Origin: CAYTZO01 sp964442525
GTDB taxonomy: Bacteria > Patescibacteriota > Microgenomatia > UBA10105 > UBA927
DNA: 10,852 nucleotides
Direction: 5' to 3'
Assembly (NCBI GenBank): GCA_964442525.1
Contig: CAYTZO010000029.1
Coordinates: 1 to 10,852 of the forward strand
Of this stretch, positions 5,773 through 10,852 are shown one piece after another (position 1 is the stretch's first letter; each line of letters starts with the position of its first letter). A model generated the notes under the pieces. It had not been told where the DNA came from. It did no database searches and saw nothing but the letters and a program-made list of their open reading frames with translations. The position numbers and the translations under genes are program-made.

Positions 5773-6189
5773 ATGATTATTATCCATACCGACGGGGGAG
5801 CGAGAGGAAATCCAGGACCGGCGGCAATTGGCGTAGTCATCGATGTTGATGGTACTCGATTTGCCGAGTTTGGAAAGCGGATAGGGGAGAGCACCAACAA
5901 CGTTGCCGAATATACCGCAGTTGTCGAAGCACTCAAATACCTCAAAACTCAAAAGGGAGAACTCAAATTCCAACAAAATCGGATTGCATTTTATCTCGAC
6001 TCCTCGCTCGTCGTTCACCAACTGAACGGAAAATTTAAAGTGAAAGAGCCGGCGCTACGGGAGCTCATTATGAAGGTCCGTGTTCTTGAGAGTGAAGTCG
6101 GCGGGGTAATTACCTATCACCATGTCCGGCGCCAGTACAACAGTCGGGCTGATTTTCTCGTAAATCAGAGTCTCGACACCCTCATGTGA
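5773..6189 (+). CDS. rnhA: Ribonuclease HI family protein
   Basis: The 138-residue protein begins with a strand ending in TDGGARGNPGPA (6-17), the hallmark of type 1 RNase H of the bacterial/archaeal single-domain group. NNVAEYTAV (42-50), LDSSLVVHQL (75-84) and NSRADFLVNQ (123-132) follow. The four metal-binding acidic residues Asp7, Glu46, Asp76 and Asp127 are all present, so the enzyme should be active. It cuts the RNA strand of RNA-DNA hybrids in the cytoplasm (R-loops, primer removal). The His in HHVRRQYN may be the catalytic-loop histidine. It starts 12 bases after the flippase stop without a visible ribosome binding site and is probably on the same transcript. It has no obvious tie to polysaccharide export. 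The symbol is by family; close relatives are also annotated as RnhA-like. Confidence 0.9.
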   Translation: MIIIHTDGGARGNPGPAAIGVVIDVDGTRFAEFGKRIGESTNNVAEYTAVVEALKYLKTQKGELKFQQNRIAFYLDSSLVVHQLNGKFKVKEPALRELIMKVRVLESEVGGVITYHHVRRQYNSRADFLVNQSLDTLM

Positions 6190-6230
6190 GCTAACGGAAC
6201 AAGCGGGGAGGCAGATCCTCATTATTTCTG

Positions 6231-6261
6231 TTGTTTTCGGGGCGATCTTTTGCCATAATAC
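6231..6261 (+). promoter_or_regulatory. Promoter ahead of the DUF4012 gene
   Basis: TTGTTT (6231-6236) and CATAAT (6254-6259) are 17 bases apart, and TG at 6251-6252 makes the latter an extended -10 element. The start point would fall near 6266, downstream of the GTG at 6262. If the promoter is used, translation must begin at the in-frame ATG at 6283, with a leader of about 17 bases. The rest of the 72-base gap after the RNase H gene shows nothing else. Confidence 0.5.
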
Positions 6262-8811
6262 GTGAGTATAACAAGAGCCCCTATGACGCCTGCCAATTCG
6301 TCGGTTTCTCAAGACGGAAAAAACCTCCAAAGCGTGGCCCGCATTGACGCGCTGAGCGAACAGTCGGCTTTTCCCCTGCGGGATTTTTTCACAGAATACG
6401 GCTACTTGGTCATTATCAATCAAACGGGGGGAGTGCAAGAAGATTATCACGTTATTTTTGGAGACGAAGACTATGTGAAAAAAATAGTTGCCGACTTGGG
6501 GAAACCCACCGGTAAGCGCCTCGCCGTGGTCTACGGCGAAATGCATGAAGAAATTTTTCCAGCCGGGTTTTCGGGGAAGGTAGTTTTGGTTGATGAGCCC
6601 GTCTTATCAAAAGAGATGGTCACGGCAATCTTTCGATTCTTTTTTACGTCCAAGAATGCGCAGTTGGATTTGAGAAAAAATCCCAAAAAACACGCGTCAG
6701 GAGTTTCGCGAGAGAAGGGAAAGCCGACGCCTCACGTCACGACGACGTGGCAAAAGAGCCAATCTGCGCCCGGGCAATACCATACTGCCGAAGCGGGTGT
6801 CGACGACGCGGCGCGCATCCGTACGATCATGGCGTCGGTTTTTGGTCCTTTGAAAAAACAGAAACGCCGAAAGCCCCGAATTCGATTGACCTTTGCCAGC
6901 GTTTTTGTTCTGCTTCTCCTTCCCTTTTTTTGGTATATCGTGACCGTCGGCGTGAGTGTGGCAGCGCTCGGTTATGCAGGGTTTATGCTCCGGGCAGGAC
7001 GAATTTCCTCTGCAAATTTTTCGGCAGAGCTCGCGGTAAAATCATCGGGTCAAAGCGAACGCACGCTCCACGCCATTGCAGCGCCATTTGTTTTTGCCGG
7101 CGCAGGTCAGCTCTTGAACGGTCAGGAGCACATGGTTTCCTTTTTGTCTGATATGAGCGCTTCGCTTGTTGGAGTGAGCAATATTTTTTTGACGAGTAAA
7201 AGCGCTGCCGGACTTCTTTTATCAAAAGTGGGAGGCACCGGGTCGCTCACGTCTCCCGCACAACAAGTAGGGACGCTTCGCCGTGACCTTTTCCGCGTGC
7301 AAACCAACATTGGCCTTGCTGCTTCCCAACTTCAGGCGATGCTCCGAGAGCGATCGTTTCCGTTTTGGTTCGCGTATTCCGAGAGGTTGGGGGAGCGCAT
7401 GCTCCTTTCCCTGAACCGTTACAACGACGCGGTTGGCAATGTTGATAAATTTTTGACGCTTTATCCGTATATGAGCGGGTTCCGGCAGAAGCAGACATTT
7501 CTCGTATTATTTCAAAACAGCCTGGAACTTCGCCCGACGGGCGGGTTTATCGGTACCATCGGAATTCTCACGACGGAAGAGGGGACAGTTTCTAATTTTG
7601 AAATAACGGATGTCTATGTCGTCGACGGACAGCTCAAAGGACATGTCGATCCGCCAACCCCAATGCGGGAACTCATGGGACTAGAACACTGGTATCTGCG
7701 CGATAGCAATTGGGATCCCAACTTTGCCGTTGCGGCCAGTCGCGCCGCATGGTTTTATGAAAAAGAAACGGGCGTGCGGGTCGATGGGGTGATTGGCATG
7801 AATACGCCGCTCGTTGTTCGACTTCTTGCCGTTACCGGACCCATAAGCCTCAGGGATTACAACGATAGAATTACGAGCCAGAATTTTTACGGAAAAACCC
7901 TTTTTTATACGGCAGCGGATTTTTTTCCGGGTTCTACGCAAAAACAGAATTTCCTCGGGAGTCTTGCCAGAGCACTCATGGATGGGCTCGTAAACAATAA
8001 GACGATTAGTCCGACAGGACTGTTTCGGGTCGTAACCGACAGTTTAGCAAGCCACGACATACTGTTTTATTTTGCCGACCCAGAGCTCAATCAGCTCGTT
8101 AGCCAATTTGGCTGGTCCACGCGCGTGTTTAATCGAAGCGGATGCGAAGGAGTTTCGCGAGGCGCGTGTTTTTTTAATCCTCTCGCTATCAACGAGGCAA
8201 ACCTCGGCGTCAACAAAGTAAATTATTTTGTGAACCGTTCGATTGAGCGAACGATCGACATCCAGCCCGACGGCACCGTTAGTGAAGCGACGACGCTTTC
8301 CCTGCAGAATACGTCCCGCGGCAAGCCGCAAGACAGCGGAGGACCGTATCGCTTATACCTCCGGTATTTTCTGGCAAGCGATGCGACGATCGACCGGGTT
8401 GACCTGGACGGCGCCGCGGTACCATTCCGTACGGCAACGAACACTCCGTCACTTTCAACTCTTCCGTATGCAGAGTATCCGGAGCCCGACACCGGTTTGT
8501 ATCGGACGCTTGGTATCGCCGTTGAAATCCCTTCAGGCGCAGGCAGCCGGATAACGGTTGTATTTAAGAGAAACGCCCGGTTGCCTTTGGGTCAGGGCGG
8601 GGCAATCCTTGAACCGTTTACGCAGATGCAGCCCGGCCTCGGCGATACACCGCTTCGCCAAGTCGTTCGATACCCGCCAACATGGGATGTTCGCCCGGCA
8701 CCGGATCCGGCTAGCGAGTCGGAAAAACAATTCCTTGCAAAAGAAGGCAGTCTCACGTACAATACCACGTTATCCCGCGATCGGGATCTGCGTATTTTGG
8801 TCAGAAAGTAG
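6262..8811 (+). CDS. DUF4012 membrane-anchored protein with cytoplasmic N-terminal domain
   Basis: This 849-residue protein is anchored near its middle-front. A basic stretch (KKQKRRKPRIR, 198-208) precedes one or two hydrophobic segments at about 209-243, so residues 1-207 should be cytoplasmic and the last 600 outside. The outer part holds the DUF4012 core: FQNSLELRPTGGFIGTIGIL (417-436), DVYVVDGQLKG (450-460), PPTPMRELM (464-472), YLRDSNWDPNFAVAA (478-492) and VDGVIGMNTPLVVRLLAVTG (507-526). DUF4012 proteins are common in CPR bacteria and in some Gram-positives, often near polysaccharide genes; their activity is not established. The front domain (about 35-135) has alternating strands and helices and no motif I can name. 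The only two cysteines, Cys628 and Cys636, lie outside and could form a disulfide. The start is uncertain: GTG 6262, or ATG 6283 if the promoter above it is used. It is followed after three bases by rplY. Confidence 0.88.
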   Translation: MSITRAPMTPANSSVSQDGKNLQSVARIDALSEQSAFPLRDFFTEYGYLVIINQTGGVQEDYHVIFGDEDYVKKIVADLGKPTGKRLAVVYGEMHEEIFPAGFSGKVVLVDEPVLSKEMVTAIFRFFFTSKNAQLDLRKNPKKHASGVSREKGKPTPHVTTTWQKSQSAPGQYHTAEAGVDDAARIRTIMASVFGPLKKQKRRKPRIRLTFASVFVLLLLPFFWYIVTVGVSVAALGYAGFMLRAGRISSANFSAELAVKSSGQSERTLHAIAAPFVFAGAGQLLNGQEHMVSFLSDMSASLVGVSNIFLTSKSAAGLLLSKVGGTGSLTSPAQQVGTLRRDLFRVQTNIGLAASQLQAMLRERSFPFWFAYSERLGERMLLSLNRYNDAVGNVDKFLTLYPYMSGFRQKQTFLVLFQNSLELRPTGGFIGTIGILTTEEGTVSNFEITDVYVVDGQLKGHVDPPTPMRELMGLEHWYLRDSNWDPNFAVAASRAAWFYEKETGVRVDGVIGMNTPLVVRLLAVTGPISLRDYNDRITSQNFYGKTLFYTAADFFPGSTQKQNFLGSLARALMDGLVNNKTISPTGLFRVVTDSLASHDILFYFADPELNQLVSQFGWSTRVFNRSGCEGVSRGACFFNPLAINEANLGVNKVNYFVNRSIERTIDIQPDGTVSEATTLSLQNTSRGKPQDSGGPYRLYLRYFLASDATIDRVDLDGAAVPFRTATNTPSLSTLPYAEYPEPDTGLYRTLGIAVEIPSGAGSRITVVFKRNARLPLGQGGAILEPFTQMQPGLGDTPLRQVVRYPPTWDVRPAPDPASESEKQFLAKEGSLTYNTTLSRDRDLRILVRK

Positions 8812-8814
8812 CCT

Positions 8815-9540
8815 ATGAAAAAATACTCTCTCAAGGCAGAAGCTCGCACGACGCTCGGCCGTAAAACAAAGAACATTCGCCGCGAAGGGTTTTTGCCGGC
8901 TACCATTTACGGAAAAAAGGTTCAAAGCGTCTCCGTGCAAGTCAAAGCAGACGAGTTTAAAAATATCTACGCACAAGCGGGGGAAACAGGACTTATCGAG
9001 CTTGCCCTCGGGAAAGAAACCCGGCCGGTCCTTATTCACAACGTACAGCTGGACCCGGTGAGCGATGTACCGGTCCATGTTGAATTTTTTCAGGTAGATC
9101 TCAAGGAGAAAGTCAAAACCAGGGTGCCGATTGAACTTGTCGGTGATGCACCGGCAGTTTTGCAGAAATTGGGCGTCCTCCTGACGCTCCTTGATGAGGT
9201 TGAAATTGAAGCACTTCCCGCAGAGCTCCCCGAAAAAATATCAGTAGACGTTTCCACGCTCAGTGCAGTCGATCAGGAAATCAAAGTGAACCAGCTCAAA
9301 ATTCCCGAGGGAGTTACTGTCCTTTCTGATCAGAACATTGGCGTCGTTAAGGTCGGTTCTCTCGTGACAAAAGAAGCGGAAGCGGAAGCTGCCGCTGAGG
9401 CAGCAGCCGCGGCAGCCAAGGCAGCAGAAGTAGCACCCAAGGAGGGAGCGGGTACAGGAGAAGCAGCAGCTCCGTCGAAAGAAGAAGCTCCTGTGCAGCC
9501 TGCGGCAGCAGAAAAATCCCCGGAAGAAGCAAAAAAGTGA
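8815..9540 (+). CDS. rplY: 50S ribosomal protein L25, CTC (TL5) type, with long Ala/Glu-rich tail
   Basis: The 241-residue protein has the two-domain CTC layout. The N-terminal L25 domain (1-93) carries RTTLGRKTKNIRREGFLPAT (11-30), then IYGK, then HNVQLDPVSDVPVHVEFFQV (75-94), which bind 5S rRNA. A beta-rich C-terminal domain (about 98-185) contains the usual VPIELVGDAPA and LEVEALPAELPE-like segments. Residues 186-241 form a low-complexity tail of Ala, Glu, Lys and Pro, probably disordered; many CTC proteins have such tails. L25 sits on 5S rRNA in the large subunit. It starts three bases after the DUF4012 stop, so it is most likely in the same operon, and a weak AGAAAG precedes it. The gene is richer in G+C (about 55% in one sampled line) than the left end of the window. 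Confidence 0.95.
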   Translation: MKKYSLKAEARTTLGRKTKNIRREGFLPATIYGKKVQSVSVQVKADEFKNIYAQAGETGLIELALGKETRPVLIHNVQLDPVSDVPVHVEFFQVDLKEKVKTRVPIELVGDAPAVLQKLGVLLTLLDEVEIEALPAELPEKISVDVSTLSAVDQEIKVNQLKIPEGVTVLSDQNIGVVKVGSLVTKEAEAEAAAEAAAAAAKAAEVAPKEGAGTGEAAAPSKEEAPVQPAAAEKSPEEAKK

Positions 9541-9587
9541 GCTCTATTCCACGAAACAAAACCCATAATCGGTCGTGATCAAGAGCT

Positions 9588-10133
9588 TCAGCGGAAGAGC
9601 GCAGCAAGTTTATTGGCGATAGCGTTATTTGGGTCGAGACGAGAGGCTTGGGCAATATAGCTTTCCCCCTCATCCATTTTTGAGAGTTGGTAGGCAAGCC
9701 CGGCAGTATAGACGAGGGCCGCTTGGTAATCCGGACGATCCCGTACAACAGACTGCCAAAACTGGTAGTTTTCCCTGAGCACGATCGGTTCATTTTCCCA
9801 TTGGCTTCTGAGGTCCGAAACCGACGTTATGCCAAGGACATCACGCACCGGTAAAGCCATCCCCAGAAGACGGGATTGGAGAGCTTCCTCTATCGTGAGT
9901 TCCCGTTTGGCTGCCGTGAGGAAGCCGAGGCTCCAGAATTTCTGCGCGAGGCGAGCGTGAGGGAGGGGAGACTGGGGGGAAATCATGGCAGCGACCATGG
10001 AGGGAAAAACTTCAGGCGTGAGGGCCGCGCGTGCGTAAACATTGACACTTATGAGTACGCTGAGCCCGGCCCAGAGGACCCCTGCGGAGAATATTCGGAT
10101 AAAATGCGGGAATAATGAAGTTGATTTTGCCAT
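9588..10133 (-). CDS. Small exported or membrane-anchored TPR-like protein
   Basis: The 181-residue product starts MAKSTSLFPHFIRIFSAGVL and continues with a hydrophobic run to residue 31. It then reads NVYARA (31-36), which could be a signal peptidase I site or simply the end of an N-terminal anchor. The remaining region is helical and Ala/Leu-rich. Residues 137-170, with YTAGLAYQLSKMDEGESYI (142-160) and then ASRLDPNNAIA, fit one tetratricopeptide repeat, and the segment before it (about 118-136) may be part of another. TPRs are protein-binding scaffolds, so it may hold a partner at the cell surface; no partner is suggested by its neighbours. ATG 10133 was chosen because the signal-like segment follows directly; the frame is open 79 codons further upstream but there it crosses the divergent nth gene. 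It is convergent with rplY (47 bases apart, no strong terminator). Confidence 0.75.
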   Translation of the reverse strand: MAKSTSLFPHFIRIFSAGVLWAGLSVLISVNVYARAALTPEVFPSMVAAMISPQSPLPHARLAQKFWSLGFLTAAKRELTIEEALQSRLLGMALPVRDVLGITSVSDLRSQWENEPIVLRENYQFWQSVVRDRPDYQAALVYTAGLAYQLSKMDEGESYIAQASRLDPNNAIANKLAALFR

Positions 10134-10175
10134 ACAGGACCGGGCTGGTATAGTGGTAGTAAGTCTAATCCAGCT
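10134..10175. promoter_or_regulatory. Divergent promoter region between the TPR-like gene and nth
   Basis: TGGTATAGT at 10146-10154 is an extended -10 element for nth, with the start point expected near 10161 and a leader of about 15 bases. On the minus strand TATACC (bases 10152 to 10147) overlaps it and would start transcription about seven bases ahead of the TPR-like gene. Neither strand shows a good -35 box. Because the two -10 boxes share bases, only one polymerase could bind at a time. Confidence 0.45.
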
Positions 10176-10852
10176 ATGAACGGTCCTGCAAGGGGGAAAT
10201 CCAGGGAGGGCAACCGGGTAGAGGAAATTTTCCGCCTCATTACCCGTTCTTACCCAAACGCGCACATCGTCCTTCGGTATAGAAACCCGTGGGAGCTTCT
10301 GGTTTCTGTTATTTTGTCTGCTCAATGTACTGACGCGCTCGTCAATAAAGTAACTGAGCGGCTTTTTCAAAAATATCGGATCCTTGATGATTATGTTCGC
10401 GCAGACCTACGAGTGTTTGAGACGGACATTAAGTCGACCGGTTTTTACCATAACAAAGCGAAAAATATTCTTGCCTCGGCCAGAATCATTAAGGAAAAGT
10501 TTTCCGGCCGCGTGCCCAAGACCATGGGAGAACTTTTGACATTACCCGGCGTTGCGAGAAAAACCGCCAATGTTGTCTTGGGCAATGCCTACGGCATTGT
10601 GGAAGGCATAGCAGTCGATACCCATGTGCACCGCGTGAGCCAGCGGTTACGGCTTGTCCCCCTTGACACAATCGGCGGAAAGAAGGAATTCATATTTGTG
10701 AAAAACGGCAAGCGCGTCGTCGATTACAAAAAAGATGCCGATCCGGTCAAAATCGAACGCGAGCTCATGATGGTTATCCCCAAACCTGATTGGTTCAGGA
10801 CAACGTACCTCCTCATTGATCACGGCCGCGCGGTTTGTAAAGCAAAAAATCC
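10176..10852 (+). CDS. nth: Endonuclease III (partial, runs off the right edge)
   Basis: The visible 225 codons encode a DNA glycosylase/AP lyase of the HhH-GPD superfamily, used in base-excision repair of oxidised pyrimidines. NPWELLVSVILSAQCTD (37-53) is the family's N-terminal helix. The helix-hairpin-helix LPGVARKTANVVL (123-135) supplies the catalytic Lys129, and AVDTHVHRV (146-154) supplies Asp148. DHGRAVCKAKN at the end gives Cys221, the first ligand of the 4Fe-4S cluster; the other three cysteines lie beyond the window. The hairpin reads Gly-Val-Ala where Gly-Val-Gly is usual. Compared with E. coli Nth there are roughly 20 extra residues (about 163-187), rich in Lys and Asp, before the IERELM helix. 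A basic 13-residue leader precedes the first helix. ATG 10176 is the only start codon before an upstream in-frame stop. Confidence 0.94.
   Translation, partial: MNGPARGKSREGNRVEEIFRLITRSYPNAHIVLRYRNPWELLVSVILSAQCTDALVNKVTERLFQKYRILDDYVRADLRVFETDIKSTGFYHNKAKNILASARIIKEKFSGRVPKTMGELLTLPGVARKTANVVLGNAYGIVEGIAVDTHVHRVSQRLRLVPLDTIGGKKEFIFVKNGKRVVDYKKDADPVKIERELMMVIPKPDWFRTTYLLIDHGRAVCKAKN

Noticed and set aside
6055..6546. 163-codon open frame on the minus strand across the rnhA end and the DUF4012 start
   Set aside because: It lies opposite two well-supported genes and crosses their promoter, has no recognisable domain, and looks like a shadow frame.
9540..9587. AGCTCT and AGAGCT inverted copies in the convergent gap after rplY as a terminator
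   Set aside because: Six base pairs around a 36-base loop with no T-run is too weak to call a terminator.
9347..9793. Minus-strand open frame rich in Leu across the rplY tail and the TPR-like gene
   Set aside because: Its Leu-rich composition is the antisense of the Ala-rich L25 tail, and it overlaps the better TPR-like frame.
1..10852. Recoded TGA (code 25), CRISPR array, tRNA, transposon
   Set aside because: TGA ends murD, yidD, rnhA and rplY at their natural family ends; no regular repeat-spacer array, cloverleaf or transposase was seen.

Overview
The window is a densely packed piece of a bacterial chromosome. Thirteen protein genes cover almost all of it and no gap between genes exceeds about 80 bases. 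The gene set best fits a small-genome member of the Candidate Phyla Radiation (Patescibacteria), most likely the Microgenomates side. This is inferred from the large DUF4012 membrane protein, the short YidC/YidD/KhpB set without an MnmE neighbour, an endonuclease III with an extra segment, leaders that look very short, and almost no Shine-Dalgarno sequences. TGA is used as a normal stop in several genes, so this is the standard bacterial code and not code 25. Taxonomy below phylum cannot be fixed from the sequence alone.

Layout. Bases 1-946 hold the end of murD (peptidoglycan precursor synthesis), coupled by an ATGA overlap to a beta-hydroxyacid dehydrogenase gene that is clearly AT-richer than the other genes sampled. 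Bases 980-2969 are the conserved rpmH-rnpA-yidD-yidC-khpB block (ribosomal protein L34, RNase P protein, membrane insertion factors, KH/R3H RNA-binding protein). It is driven by a good promoter whose predicted start point falls on the rpmH ATG. A 79-base, very AT-rich linker separates yidC from khpB. A small four-cysteine protein of unknown function lies on the minus strand (2971-3213).

Bases 3262-9540 are a plus-strand run: an O-antigen ligase-like polymerase/ligase, a Wzx-type flippase, a ribonuclease HI, a DUF4012 membrane-anchored protein and ribosomal protein L25 (CTC type). The first two, and perhaps the DUF4012 protein, point to surface polysaccharide export and attachment; RNase HI and L25 are housekeeping genes carried along. 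A TetR-like or other regulator is not present. Bases 9588-10133 (minus strand) encode a small exported or membrane-anchored TPR-like protein, divergent from nth (endonuclease III, base-excision repair), which runs off the right edge just at its iron-sulfur cluster.

I did not find a clear new defence, mobile or RNA system. The observations most worth checking are a duplicated palindromic repeat module embedded in frame in two loops of the O-antigen ligase gene, a recurring arrangement of extended -10 promoters placed almost on top of start codons, and the unassigned cytoplasmic N-terminal domain of the DUF4012 protein.
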